A program made the position numbers and the translations under genes. Positions 8,388 to 16,912 of a stretch of DNA of 64,000 nucleotides are shown in pieces. Positions within the stretch are counted from its first letter, which is position 1. Each line of letters opens with the position of its first letter. A model generated the notes under the pieces. The model was not told where the DNA came from and did not search any database. It saw nothing but the letters and a program-made list of their open reading frames with translations. The stretch covers positions 434,001 to 498,000 of the forward strand of contig NZ_BAAAXV010000005.1 in the NCBI RefSeq assembly GCF_039535785.1. Reading direction: 5' to 3'. The DNA is from Nonomuraea helvata. Lineage in GTDB: Bacteria; Actinomycetota; Actinomycetes; Streptosporangiales; Streptosporangiaceae.

Positions 8388-8753
8388 TCGTAGAAACGGC
8401 GATCGTCCGCGAGATCGACGCCGAGACCATCATCTCGCCCGCAGCCACCGGACGACTGCTGCTCGACTCCAGCGACACCGGCGGCGCGCTGAGCACCATC
8501 AGGATGACGCTCGCCGAAGGCGCGGACGGCGCCGTGCCTCACCACCACACCACCTCGACCGAGCTGTTCTACATCTTGGAGGGCAAGGCCCGCGTCCTGA
8601 CGGGCGAGGAGATCGTGACATGTGCTCGACCGCCTGCGCAGGGGCGAGGCCACCCTTGAGGAACTGCTGGCCTCCCAGGACTTGTACGACAACCACTTCC
8701 TCGACAGCCCTGCCTGGACACGCGACCGCCAGGCGTCACCCCACCAGCATTGA
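8378..8753 (+). pseudogene. Cupin-domain protein disrupted by internal deletion
   Basis: The first half encodes a cupin N-terminal part (GGALSTIRMTLAEGADGAVPHHHTTSTELFYILEGKARVLTGEE), including metal-binding His residues and the conserved Glu. The frame then runs into unrelated sequence and stops at 8659. The expected C-terminal tail (VLDRLRRGEATLEELLASQ then FLDSPAW) continues in another frame to a stop at 8753. A deletion of the second half of the cupin barrel plus a frameshift explains this. Start is at ATG 8378 or 8384, the latter overlapping the TetR stop. Confidence 0.7.
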
Positions 8754-8765
8754 GGGAGATGCTTG

Positions 8766-9188
8766 ATGTCCGCAAAACTGCCATCTCGTACCACGATCGG
8801 TACTGTTCTCGCTTTCGTCGGCGCCCTGTTCATCGGCTATGTCGGGGTGAGTTACCTGCTGGCTCCCCAATCCATGGCGCCCAACTTCGGCCTACCGAGC
8901 TGGCCGCACGGCGAGGGTGCGGGATTCCTTGCCGTCAAGGGAGCCCGGGACCTGGCGTCCGGCCTGGTGATTCTCACGGTCCTGATGACAGGCAACCGCC
9001 GCGTCCTGGGGTGGGTCATGCTGGCTACGGCGCTCACCCCGATCGGCGACATGTTCATCGTGCTGCTCTCCGGCGGAGACCCCGCAACCGCCTTCGGCGT
9101 CCACGGCGCCACTGCCGCGGCAGTCGTCCTTGCCGGCGGCCTCGTGCTCAGCGGTCCCCGAACCGGGTCACCGCAACCCGTCGCCTGA
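8766..9188 (+). CDS. DUF4267 family membrane protein
   Basis: A 140-residue protein with four predicted membrane segments (about residues 10-30, 50-65, 75-95, 105-125). The short loop APNFGLPSWPHGEGAGFLAVKGARDLASGL matches the DUF4267 pattern. Start ATG is preceded by GGGAGA. No enzymatic motif is visible. It follows the TetR-cupin pair by 12 nt, so it probably belonged to the same transcription unit. Function unknown. Confidence 0.72.
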   Translation: MSAKLPSRTTIGTVLAFVGALFIGYVGVSYLLAPQSMAPNFGLPSWPHGEGAGFLAVKGARDLASGLVILTVLMTGNRRVLGWVMLATALTPIGDMFIVLLSGGDPATAFGVHGATAAAVVLAGGLVLSGPRTGSPQPVA

Positions 9189-9389
9189 CAGCCAACCCAA
9201 CGGTGCGGATTCCGGCCCACAGGCTGGGCCATATCCCGCAGCGGCACTCCGTCACGCCGGAGCCTGACCCCATGCCACTCAATCGTGAGCGACCAGGACC
9301 CGGCGACACCCTGAAACGCAATCCCGATACTGCCTCAAGATGAGACCGGACCATGGTCCGGCCCTGCATGAGAGTGAAGGTCAGCACAC

Positions 9390-9836
9390 ATGAGGAAGAT
9401 CCTCAACTTTGCCCACTTCTACATGATCCTCGGTGTGGTCAGCGGCTTTTACTACCGCGAGATCACCAAGCTGAACGACTTCACCGGCGACACGCAGCTC
9501 AGCGTCGTGCACACGCACCTGCTCGCGCTCGGGATGCTCTTCTTCCTCCTCGTCCTCGCCCTGGAGAAGCTGTTCGCGTTGACCTCCAGCCGCCTGTTCG
9601 GCTGGTTCTTCTGGATCTACAACGCGGGCCTGGCGCTGACCGTGGCCATGATGACCCTCCACGGGACCCTGACGGTCCTGGGCCACGGCAGCAACGAAGC
9701 CATCGCGCTGGCCGCCGGACTGGGCCACATCCTCCTGACCGTGGGCCTGATCCTGCTGTTCGTCACCCTGGGCAAGCGCATCCCTGCCAAGCAGGCGGCC
9801 CACCCCGCCGAGGCGGCCGAGCCTTCGACCGTCTAG
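9390..9836 (+). CDS. DUF2871 family membrane protein
   Basis: A 148-residue integral membrane protein with four helices (LNFAHFYMILGVVSGFYY, THLLALGMLFFLLVLALE, WFFWIYNAGLALTVAMM, LGHILLTVGLILLFVTL). Conserved His residues occur at HFY, VHTHLLALG, TLHG and GHILL, as in DUF2871 proteins. The start ATG has GAAGG 9 nt upstream. Function not established; His in membrane helices could bind a metal or heme, but that is only inference. It is monocistronic in appearance. Confidence 0.75.
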   Translation: MRKILNFAHFYMILGVVSGFYYREITKLNDFTGDTQLSVVHTHLLALGMLFFLLVLALEKLFALTSSRLFGWFFWIYNAGLALTVAMMTLHGTLTVLGHGSNEAIALAAGLGHILLTVGLILLFVTLGKRIPAKQAAHPAEAAEPSTV

Positions 9837-9967
9837 CCGAGGTTGGCTCGAGTTTGTCACCGGAAATTTCGCCATTATTGGTCCATAACGGCATTTCGGT
9901 CCTTACCATAATGGCCGCGGTGATCACCGGTGAGAGTCTCCGGTGCGGACACCGCAGGGAGTCCCAC

Positions 9968-11122
9968 GTGCGTAAGATCGCAGCCACCACCCTCGCCGTC
10001 CTCACCCCCCTGGCCGCGGCCGGCGCGGCTCCGGCCAGGGCAGAGGCCGCCCCCGACCGGTCGCAGGTCGTCATCATCGGCCACCGCGGCTCGGCGGGCC
10101 ACCGCCCCGAGCACACGCAGGGCGCGTACGAGCTGGGCGTGGCCCTGGGCGCCGACTGGATCGAGCCCGATCTCGTGCCGACCAAGGACCACGTGCTGGT
10201 CGTCAGGCACGAGAACGAGATCTCCGGCACCACCGACGTGTCCCTGCACCCCGAGTTCGCCGCGCGCAAGACCACCAAGGTCGTCGACGGGCGCAACGTG
10301 ACCGGGTGGTTCACCGAGGACTTCACACTGGCCGAGCTGAAGACGCTGCGCGCGGTCGAGCGGCTGCCCGCCATCCGCCAGCGCAACACCGTGTACAACG
10401 GCTACTACCAGGTGCTCACCTTCCAGGAGGTGCTCGACCTGGCCAAGCGGCTCTCGCATCAGTACGGCAGGCAGGTCGGCGTCTTCCCCGAGACCAAGCA
10501 CCCGACCTACTTCAGGTCGATCGGGCTGCCGCTGGAGGAGCCGCTGATCGAGACCGTCAAGCGCAACGGGCTCAACCGACCGAACAGCCCCGTGGTGGTC
10601 CAGTCGTTCGAGCCGTCCAGCCTCAAGCGGGTGGCCAAGGACCTGCGCGTACCGCTCTGGCAGGCGCTGGGCACCACCGGCCGTCCGTACGACCTGACGG
10701 CGGCCGGGGACCCGACGACCTACGCGGACATGATGAAGCCCGCAGGGCTGGCGAAGATCGCGGAGTACGCGCAGTGGATCGGGCCGGACAAGTCGTCGGC
10801 GATCCCGGTCAACCCGGACGGCAGCTCGGGCACCCCGACGACGCTGGTGTCCGACGCGCACAAGGCAGGGCTGAAGATCGGCGTGTACACCTTCCGCAGC
10901 GAGAACCAGTACCTCCCCCTCCAGCTGCGCCGCGGCCAGAACCCGATCGACCACGGGGACGCGCCGGCGGAGTACCGCGCGCACCTGGACCTGGGCGTGG
11001 ACGCCTTCGTCACCGACTACCCCGACGCCGCCGCCCTGGTGAAGGGCGAGCGGGGCAAGCCGCACAAGCCCGTGCAGCCGCAGCAGTTCGACAACGGCCT
11101 GCCGGACGAGGGCCAGGCGTAG
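9968..11122 (+). CDS. Secreted glycerophosphodiester phosphodiesterase
   Basis: A 384-residue GDPD-family TIM barrel that hydrolyses glycerophosphodiesters to glycerol-3-phosphate and an alcohol. GTG start with GGAG upstream. A signal peptide occupies residues 1 to about 27 (MRKIAATTLAVLTPLAAAGAAPARAEA). Catalytic motifs are visible: GHRGSAGHRPEHT at about residue 38, EPDLVPTKDHVLVVRHE for the metal-binding acidic pair and second His, and a C-terminal GVDAFVTDYPD. Long form typical of periplasmic/extracellular GlpQ-like enzymes, so it probably scavenges phosphate or glycerol outside the cell. No Pho box was identified. Confidence 0.9.
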   Translation: MRKIAATTLAVLTPLAAAGAAPARAEAAPDRSQVVIIGHRGSAGHRPEHTQGAYELGVALGADWIEPDLVPTKDHVLVVRHENEISGTTDVSLHPEFAARKTTKVVDGRNVTGWFTEDFTLAELKTLRAVERLPAIRQRNTVYNGYYQVLTFQEVLDLAKRLSHQYGRQVGVFPETKHPTYFRSIGLPLEEPLIETVKRNGLNRPNSPVVVQSFEPSSLKRVAKDLRVPLWQALGTTGRPYDLTAAGDPTTYADMMKPAGLAKIAEYAQWIGPDKSSAIPVNPDGSSGTPTTLVSDAHKAGLKIGVYTFRSENQYLPLQLRRGQNPIDHGDAPAEYRAHLDLGVDAFVTDYPDAAALVKGERGKPHKPVQPQQFDNGLPDEGQA

Positions 11123-11134
11123 CCGTACGGGAGC

Positions 11135-11521
11135 TCAGCGGACGATCCGGCCGCGGTGGATGACGCGGACCGGGGTGTGCAGGACGGCGAGGTCGGAGCG
11201 CGGATCCACGTCGTAGGCGACCAGGTCGGCGGGAGCGTCGTGGCCGAGCCCGGGGAAGCCGAGGAAGGACCGCGCGGTCCAGGAGGCCGCGCCGATCGCC
11301 GCCGCGGCGGGCATGGGGGCCGCCGCCAGGTGGCGCACCTCGCCGGCCACCCGTCCGTGCGGGAGCTCTGGCGTCCCGTAGCTGTCGGTCCCGGCCAGCA
11401 CCGTCACCCCGGCCTCGTACGCGGCCGAGACCAGCGACCCCAGGCGGGCGTGGGCCGCCCGGAACCACTCGCGGAACCGGTCGGACCCTGAGGCACGGGC
11501 GACCTGCTCAAAGGTGTCCCA
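11135..11521 (-). pseudogene. Amidohydrolase C-terminal fragment (imidazolonepropionase-like)
   Basis: About 130 codons match the end of an amidohydrolase: TFEQVARASGSDRFREWFRAA, then VTVLAGTDSYG (metal-ligand Asp region), HGRVAGEVRHLA, and the C-terminal beta sandwich APADLVAYDVDPRSDL...PVRVIHRGRIV. The N-terminal two thirds with the HxH metal site are absent and the frame runs into the methyltransferase 3' end. This is a 5'-truncated relic with no usable start nearby. A complete amidohydrolase of the same broad family exists at 26835-27974, but the two are different subtypes. Confidence 0.7.
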
Positions 11522-11534
11522 TCCGGATGCTCCG

Positions 11535-12386
11535 CTAACCCTTGCGGGCGATGCCGCCGTACATGAGCCGCTGCCCCACGGTCAGGTTCGCCGGCGCCGG
11601 CTCGTCCGGTCGCCACAGCGGCAGCGGGACGAGGCCCGGCTCCAGCAGTTCGAAGCCGTCGAAGAACGCGGTGATCTCCTCCGGGGTCCGGAACCGGCCG
11701 GTGCCGAGCAGCGCGAGGAACTTCTTCTCCGCGTCCCGGGCCTCCTGGCTGGAGTCGCAGAAGTGCGTGATGAACAGGTGGCTGCCCGGCGGCACCGCCG
11801 CCATGTACGCCTCGACGATCCCCTTGGGGTCCTCGTCGTCGTGCAGGTGGTGCAGGATGCCGACCAGCATCACGCCCACGGGCCGGTCGAAGTCGACGAG
11901 CTCGCGAACGGCCGGGTCGGCGAGGATCGACGCCGGGTCGCGCAGGTCGGAGGTGACGACCGCGGTGTTCTCGTTCTCCGCCAGCAGCGCCCGCCCGTGT
12001 GCCAGCACCATCGGGTCGTTGTCGACGTACACCACCCGCGCCTCCGGGTTCGCCCGCTGCGCGACGTGGTGGGTGTTCTCCACGGTCGGCAGGCCCGAGC
12101 CGAGGTCGATGAACTGGGTGACGCCCTCGGCGCACATGAACCGGACGCCCCGGCCGAGGATCTGCCGGTTGTAGGTGGCCACGTCGTAGATCTCGGGGAC
12201 GACCTTCACGATCTCGGCGACGAAGGCGCGGTCGACCTCGAAGTTGTCCTTCCCGTTCAGGACAACGTCATAAGCCCTGGCGATGCTGGGCCTGGTCGTG
12301 TCGATGCCGGCCTTCCATGCGTCCAAGCTGTCCCCCACCGGACTGTCCCTTCTCGCGGCTCCGGGCTTCCAGGTACCGATGATCAT
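11535..12386 (-). CDS. SAM-dependent methyltransferase, DUF574 (Methyltransf_19) family
   Basis: A 283-residue protein of the actinobacteria-specific DUF574 methyltransferase family. It shows the family N-terminus (IDTTRPSIARAYDVVLNGKDNFEVDR), SAM motif I QFIDLGSGLPT at about residue 90, VVYVDNDPMV (motif II Asp), and the middle HHLHDDEDP. Actinomycete genomes carry dozens of these as stand-alone genes; substrates are unknown, with many next to AfsR/XRE regulators. The gene stands alone on the minus strand, downstream of the thioesterase. Confidence 0.88.
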   Translation of the reverse strand: MIIGTWKPGAARRDSPVGDSLDAWKAGIDTTRPSIARAYDVVLNGKDNFEVDRAFVAEIVKVVPEIYDVATYNRQILGRGVRFMCAEGVTQFIDLGSGLPTVENTHHVAQRANPEARVVYVDNDPMVLAHGRALLAENENTAVVTSDLRDPASILADPAVRELVDFDRPVGVMLVGILHHLHDDEDPKGIVEAYMAAVPPGSHLFITHFCDSSQEARDAEKKFLALLGTGRFRTPEEITAFFDGFELLEPGLVPLPLWRPDEPAPANLTVGQRLMYGGIARKG

Positions 12387-12449
12387 AGGGCTACGGGACG
12401 TGGCGAAATGCGACTTTCTGCCACAAGCTTGCTCGATCCAGGGTGTCGG

Positions 12450-12887
12450 TCAGCATGCCGCCACCGTCCGGAGGAGAGGTCCGGCGGCGGTACGCAGTTC
12501 GTCGCTGAACGGCGCCGGCCGCAACGTGGCCGGGTCCAGGTTGACGTTGACCCGGTAGCCGTCCGCGTGCACCACCGCCTGGTCGGCCGACAGCACGCGG
12601 AAGCCGTACACGCCGCTGGTGCGGCCCATGCGCTCGAGCCAGAAGTGCACCAGCGGCTCACCCGCCCCGGCGATGGGCGCGTGATAGGTCACCTTGAACT
12701 CGCGTACGGCGAGGAACACGTCCTTGAACGCCGACCGCGCCGGATCGGGCGCCCAGCCGAGGCGCTGCCAGTACGCGCCGATCGCCCGCTCGACCAGCAG
12801 GGCGTACCGGGAGTTGTGCAGCAGGCCCATGGCGTCGAGATCGTCGAAATGCACCTGCACGGGCTCGTAGACACCGTCGTCAGTCAT
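12450..12887 (-). CDS. Acyl-CoA thioesterase, 4HBT hotdog family
   Basis: A 145-residue hotdog-fold thioesterase. The signature FDDLDAMGLLHNSRYALLVERA contains the catalytic Asp (D at LDAMG) and the start of the hot-dog helix; FLAVREFKVTYHAPI forms the following strands. Cleaves acyl-CoA esters in the cytoplasm. It starts 2 nt after the TetR stop with GGAGAA as ribosome-binding site, so the two genes form an operon and the TetR protein likely controls it. Confidence 0.85.
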   Translation of the reverse strand: MTDDGVYEPVQVHFDDLDAMGLLHNSRYALLVERAIGAYWQRLGWAPDPARSAFKDVFLAVREFKVTYHAPIAGAGEPLVHFWLERMGRTSGVYGFRVLSADQAVVHADGYRVNVNLDPATLRPAPFSDELRTAAGPLLRTVAAC

Positions 12888-12889
12888 GA

Positions 12890-13522
12890 TCAGTTCTCCG
12901 GGAGAAGTGCTGGGTGGGGGCAGAGCGCGCGCAGGCGTTGCAGGACGGCGCGGCGGGCGTGGAGGAGCGAGTCCGGCCCGTCGTGCAGGCGGGAGTGGAT
13001 GATGACCATCTCGCCGAGGGCGTCGATCTCGTACGCGAGCTGCGCCGGGTCCACGCCCTCGGCCAGTTCGCCCAGCGCGACGGCCTCCTCCACCTGCCGC
13101 CGGAGGAACTCCTGCCATTCGCACATGGACCGCGCGACGCGGTCGTGCACGGCCCCTGGACGGTCGTCGAACTCGGCCTGCACGGTGAAGAAGAAGCACC
13201 CGCCGGGCAGCACGCCGTCGTCGTAGAACCTCAGCCGCGCCTCGTGCAGCGCGAACAGCCGCCGCACGCCGGCGGGGGCCTGCATGGCCGGTGCCACCAC
13301 GTGCTCGGTCCACTGGCGCGCGGCCCACTCCACGGCGTCGAGCTGCAGCTGCTCCTTGTCACGCCAGTGGGCGAAGAAGCCGGACTTGCTGGTGCCGGTC
13401 GCCGCCGCCAGCCGCCCCAGGGAGAGCCCGTCCAGCCCTTCGACCGAGGCCAGGCCCACCGCCTGCTCCAGGATCGCCTCCCGGCTGCGCAACCCGCGCA
13501 GCCGCCGGCCGTCTTGTGTCAT
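12890..13522 (-). CDS. TetR-family transcriptional regulator
   Basis: A 210-residue regulator with HTH at residues 12-60 (SREAILEQAVGLASVEGLDGLSLGRLAAATGTSKSGFFAHWRDKEQL) and a C-terminal TetR domain that includes GGCFFFTVQAEFDD, found in regulators of lipid or drug genes. It heads the thioesterase operon and has an AT-rich upstream region holding an inverted repeat that is probably its own operator. Confidence 0.88.
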   Translation of the reverse strand: MTQDGRRLRGLRSREAILEQAVGLASVEGLDGLSLGRLAAATGTSKSGFFAHWRDKEQLQLDAVEWAARQWTEHVVAPAMQAPAGVRRLFALHEARLRFYDDGVLPGGCFFFTVQAEFDDRPGAVHDRVARSMCEWQEFLRRQVEEAVALGELAEGVDPAQLAYEIDALGEMVIIHSRLHDGPDSLLHARRAVLQRLRALCPHPALLPEN

Positions 13523-13538
13523 GGGCCCAAACTATATT

Positions 13539-13552
13539 AACGACCGATCGTT
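13539..13552. promoter_or_regulatory. Putative TetR operator (AACGA-N4-TCGTT)
   Basis: An inverted repeat with 5-bp arms and 4-bp spacer in the short AT-rich gap ahead of the TetR-thioesterase operon, 17 nt upstream of the TetR ATG. The location, overlapping the expected promoter, fits autorepression. Flanking TATA/TATA steps extend the dyad imperfectly. Confidence 0.4.
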
Positions 13553-13625
13553 TGTATACATGAGCAGCCAAAAAATTGCGCATCACGCATCTTTTCGAGT
13601 CGCGCAAATTGAGTACTGTGGTCGC

Positions 13626-14252
13626 GTGAGCATCGAAGGCGTCGGCGAAGGGCTGCGCGAGCGCAAGAAGCGGGCGACCCGCATCGCGTTGAGCTGGGCG
13701 GCCATCCGCCTCTGCGCGGAGCGGGGGCTGGACAACGTCCGCGTGGAGGACATCGCCGCCGAGGTCGGCGTGTCTCCTCGCACGTTCAACAACTACTTCT
13801 CCAGCAAGGGCGAGGCGATCGCCTTCCGGCATCTGGAGCGCGCCCGGCAGATCACGGAGGAGCTGCGCGCCCGCCCGGCGTCCGAGCCGCTCTGGGAGGC
13901 GATCACCCATGCGGTGCTGACACGGTTCGGGCTTGGACAGGAAGCCCACATGGAGGACACCGACGTCCAGCAGTGGGCCTCCGCGCTCCGCCTGATGCTG
14001 GCCGAGCCGGCGCTGCAGGGCGAGACACTCAAGGCGGACGCCCAGGCCGAGGCCGAGCTGGCCGCCGCCGTCGCCGAGCGCACCGGGACCGACCTCATCG
14101 GCGACCTGTATCCCCGCCTGGTCGCCGCCTCCGTCGGGGCCGCCCTCAGGACGGTCATGGGCCACTGGATGCACGCCCGCTCCCCCGCCCCCATCACGGA
14201 CCTGCTGATCGACGCCCTCCGGCAGGTGTCGGCGGGGCTGCCCGTCCCCTGA
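13626..14252 (+). CDS. TetR-family transcriptional regulator
   Basis: A 208-residue TetR protein, GTG start (SIEGVGEGLRERKKRATRIALSWAAIRLCAERGLDNVRVEDIAAEVGVSPRTFNNYFSSKGEAIA is its DNA-binding part, described here in order: N-helix, HTH, FNNYF recognition end). The C-terminal domain is of the MftR-like actinobacterial type. It precedes the FAD monooxygenase by about 80 nt on the same strand and is divergent from the other TetR operon. It most likely regulates the monooxygenase. Confidence 0.85.
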   Translation: MSIEGVGEGLRERKKRATRIALSWAAIRLCAERGLDNVRVEDIAAEVGVSPRTFNNYFSSKGEAIAFRHLERARQITEELRARPASEPLWEAITHAVLTRFGLGQEAHMEDTDVQQWASALRLMLAEPALQGETLKADAQAEAELAAAVAERTGTDLIGDLYPRLVAASVGAALRTVMGHWMHARSPAPITDLLIDALRQVSAGLPVP

Positions 14253-14332
14253 CGCGAACCCCGGCGAACCCCACTCTGAGCAACCGGCACGCCGCCGGTC
14301 GCCCCGTCATGCCCATTTTCAGGAGGAACACC

Positions 14333-15919
14333 ATGTCTGCCGATGTCGTCATAGCCGGAGGAGGCCCGAACGGGCTGATGCTGGCCTGCGAGCTGAGCCT
14401 CGCCGGAGTGCGTCCGGTGGTGCTGGAGCGGCTGCCGGAACGCACCGGCGAGAACCGGGCCAACGGCCTGGTCGGCCAGGTGGTCCGGCTGCTCGAACGG
14501 CGCGGCCTGTACGAGCGTCTGAGCGGTTCCAAGGAGCCGCCGCAACCGGCTCCGGGCTACGTGTTCGGCGCGCTGCCGCTGGACCTGAGCATGCTGGAGG
14601 ACAATCCGCTCTATCTGTTGGGGGTACCGCAGCCGCGCATCGAAGAGGTCCTGGAGGAGCGCGCGGTCGAGCTCGGCGTCGAGATCCGCCGGGGACACGA
14701 GATCACCGGGCTGTCACAGCAGGACGATGCGGTCACGGTCGAGGTCATGGGACCGGCAGGCGCGTACCGGATGGACGCCCGCTACCTGGTCGGGGCGGAC
14801 GGCGGCGGCAGCCTGACGCGCAAGCTGGCCGGCATCGGCTTCCCCGGCGTGACCAAGGACAGCACGGTCTCCCGCACCGTGCACGCCACGGTGCCGGATT
14901 CGATGCTCGATCCGGCCACGGGCGGGCTGAACGTGCCCGGCCACGGGCACATCCCGCCTTTCATCCACCACCGCACCGAACGCGGGTTGTTCGTGTACGC
15001 CCCGTTCCCCGGCAGGACGCCGTTGGTGGCCACCACCGAGTGGCCCCAGGACCCACCCGGCGACGAGCGGCCACTGTCCCTGGACGAGATGCGCGACAGC
15101 GTCCGCCGGGTGCTCGACGCCGATGTGCCGCTCGGCGAGCCTGACGGCGAAGGCCCATTCCTGCGGCGCACGCTGCTCGGTGGCAACACGCGCATCGCCG
15201 ACCGGTACCGGGAGCGCCGGATCCTACTGGTCGGCGACGCCGCGCACGTGCACAGCGCGATCGGCGGCCCCGGGCTCAACCTGGGGCTGCAGGACGCGGT
15301 CAACCTGGGCTGGAAACTCGGCGCCGAGATCCGCGGCTGGGCCCCGCTCGGGCTGCTGGACAGCTACGAGACCGAACGGCGGCCGGCCTCCGAACGGGTG
15401 GTCATGCACACGCAGTCCCAGTCGGCGCTGATCACCCCGGGCGCCGAGATCACGGCGCTGCGCCGGCTGTTCACCGAGCTCCTCGCCGACCGGCGCAACG
15501 TCCAGCACATCGCGGACATGATGGCCGGTGCCGACATCCGCTATGAAATGGGAGCAGGTGACGCCCACCCCTTGATCGGCCGGTGGACCCCTGACCTGCT
15601 GCTGGACACCGGAGCCGCCCCCGTCCGGCTCGCCGGCCTGACCGGGGAGGCCCGCCCCCTCCTGCTGGATCTGACCGAGCAAGGATCACTCGCCGAGGAA
15701 GCGTCGGGATGGCGCGACCGGGTGGACGTCGTCACGGCCCGCCTGCACGAGCCGGTCACGACGCGCCCCCATGACTCCGCCGCGTCCGTCACCGCACTGC
15801 TCCTGCGCCCGGACTGCTATGTCGCCTGGGCCTCGGCGTCGCCCCGCCCCGGCCCCGACGACCGCGACACCCTCCGCACGGCCCTGTCACGATGGTTCGG
15901 GGCGTCGCTCGCAGCCTGA
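14333..15919 (+). CDS. FAD-dependent aromatic monooxygenase (PHBH fold, rifampicin-hydroxylase-like)
   Basis: A 528-residue class A flavoprotein monooxygenase. It has the ADP-binding GxGxxG (VIAGGGPNGLM) at the N-terminus, the DG motif (YLVGADGGGS), and the GD motif (RRILLVGDAAHVHSAIGGPGLNLGLQDAVNLGWKL) that binds the ribityl of FAD and NAD(P)H. A C-terminal thioredoxin-like extension is present, as in enzymes of polyketide tailoring and in Rox rifampicin monooxygenases. AGGAGGA with 5-nt spacing precedes the ATG. With the TetR gene upstream it resembles an inducible detoxification pair; substrate not determinable from sequence. Confidence 0.87.
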   Translation: MSADVVIAGGGPNGLMLACELSLAGVRPVVLERLPERTGENRANGLVGQVVRLLERRGLYERLSGSKEPPQPAPGYVFGALPLDLSMLEDNPLYLLGVPQPRIEEVLEERAVELGVEIRRGHEITGLSQQDDAVTVEVMGPAGAYRMDARYLVGADGGGSLTRKLAGIGFPGVTKDSTVSRTVHATVPDSMLDPATGGLNVPGHGHIPPFIHHRTERGLFVYAPFPGRTPLVATTEWPQDPPGDERPLSLDEMRDSVRRVLDADVPLGEPDGEGPFLRRTLLGGNTRIADRYRERRILLVGDAAHVHSAIGGPGLNLGLQDAVNLGWKLGAEIRGWAPLGLLDSYETERRPASERVVMHTQSQSALITPGAEITALRRLFTELLADRRNVQHIADMMAGADIRYEMGAGDAHPLIGRWTPDLLLDTGAAPVRLAGLTGEARPLLLDLTEQGSLAEEASGWRDRVDVVTARLHEPVTTRPHDSAASVTALLLRPDCYVAWASASPRPGPDDRDTLRTALSRWFGASLAA

Positions 15920-15922
15920 CCT

Positions 15923-16912
15923 TCATTGGGAAAAGACAGTGACCGCAGCGGCGAGCGCTCGCCGGGCCCGCTCGTCCCCGCCCCTGGCGAAGATCGCGAG
16001 ATCCCGCCCCGTGGGCAGCAGCACCACCTCCGAGCCCGAGATCACCGCAGGGGTCCCGTGGAGGTCGGTGTTGGGCGCGGCAGACGGCCGGGGCCGCTGA
16101 ACGCCGGCCTCGATCCAGTCATCGGCCAGATCATGGGTGCCGTACTTGACCGACACCCGGGTCGCGACCCCATCACCCGGGTACGAGGTCACGACGCCGA
16201 TCATCCGGCGACCGGCGCCGAGCGCCCCAGGATCGAGCGTGAAAGGCACGGAGACGGGAGCGCCGCGGCGCGGCAGCACACTCTGCGCCACACGGTGCGC
16301 CCGCTCCCTGTCCTCGGCCGGGGCCGCGAGACTCACGGTGCCCCACGCCCCCGGTGCCCACTCCCACGCCAGGCCACGGGGGGTCCAGCGGGCGGGGCGG
16401 TCGTTGACGGGCGGGGCGGGCTCGCCGGCGGGCAGGCTCGGCTGGTGGCCGGGGGCGTACATGGTGATGACCGCTGTGGTGCGCTTCGAGGGGTCGGTGG
16501 GGCGCAGGGTGATGATCTGGCGGTAGCGGCCGGTCTCGTACGTGTCCGGCGTCAGCCCGCCGGCCGAGCCCACCACGAAAGCGGGAGCGTTCACGTCGAA
16601 CGTCTTGCTGTCGTTCGTGAGCTGCGACGCCGGTGTGACCGGAGGCGCCGGACGCGTCCACGGCAGCGACGGCAGGGCGATGACGAGCGCGGTCGCCGCG
16701 GCGGCGGCCGCCACCGCCGCGACCCGCCGTCCGCGCACGCGCCGCCGTCCCCCGCGGATCGCCCGCCCGATGTCGACGGTGCCGACCGGCGAGGGCTCGA
16801 CATCGCGCAGCAGGTCGAGCACGGTCTCGTCACGCGCCGTGCCATACCGTCCATCAGGCCGTCCATCAGGCCGTCCATCAGGCCGTCCATCGGGCCGTTC
16901 AGTGGGATCCAT
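15923..16912 (-). CDS. Membrane-anchored protein downstream of SigE-type sigma factor (putative anti-sigma or sigma-linked protein)
   Basis: About 329 residues. An N-terminal DGRP repeat is followed by a short cytoplasmic segment (TVLDLLRDVEPSPVGTVDIGRAIRGGRRR), one membrane helix at about residues 62-83 and a large extracytoplasmic part without a recognised domain. The gene overlaps the end of the sigma factor gene by 14 nt. This layout is standard for the hypothetical membrane partners of actinobacterial SigE-family factors; no zinc-binding HxxxCxxC is present, so it is not a ZAS anti-sigma. ATG 16912 is favoured over GTG 16918 by spacing from AAGGGG. Confidence 0.7.
   Translation of the reverse strand: MDPTERPDGRPDGRPDGRPDGRYGTARDETVLDLLRDVEPSPVGTVDIGRAIRGGRRRVRGRRVAAVAAAAAATALVIALPSLPWTRPAPPVTPASQLTNDSKTFDVNAPAFVVGSAGGLTPDTYETGRYRQIITLRPTDPSKRTTAVITMYAPGHQPSLPAGEPAPPVNDRPARWTPRGLAWEWAPGAWGTVSLAAPAEDRERAHRVAQSVLPRRGAPVSVPFTLDPGALGAGRRMIGVVTSYPGDGVATRVSVKYGTHDLADDWIEAGVQRPRPSAAPNTDLHGTPAVISGSEVVLLPTGRDLAIFARGGDERARRALAAAVTVFSQ
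16847..16894. repeat. Four 12-bp tandem repeats (CCGTCCATCAGG)
   Basis: Three identical units and one with a single change. On the coding (minus) strand they add four Asp-Gly-Arg-Pro units to the N-terminus of the membrane protein. Being 12 bp long, copy-number changes keep the frame, so length variation between strains is expected. Confidence 0.9.

Noticed and set aside
14333..15919. Firm assignment as rifampicin monooxygenase
   Set aside because: Overall fold and C-terminal extension fit, but specificity residues cannot be verified by eye; left as a general FAD monooxygenase.
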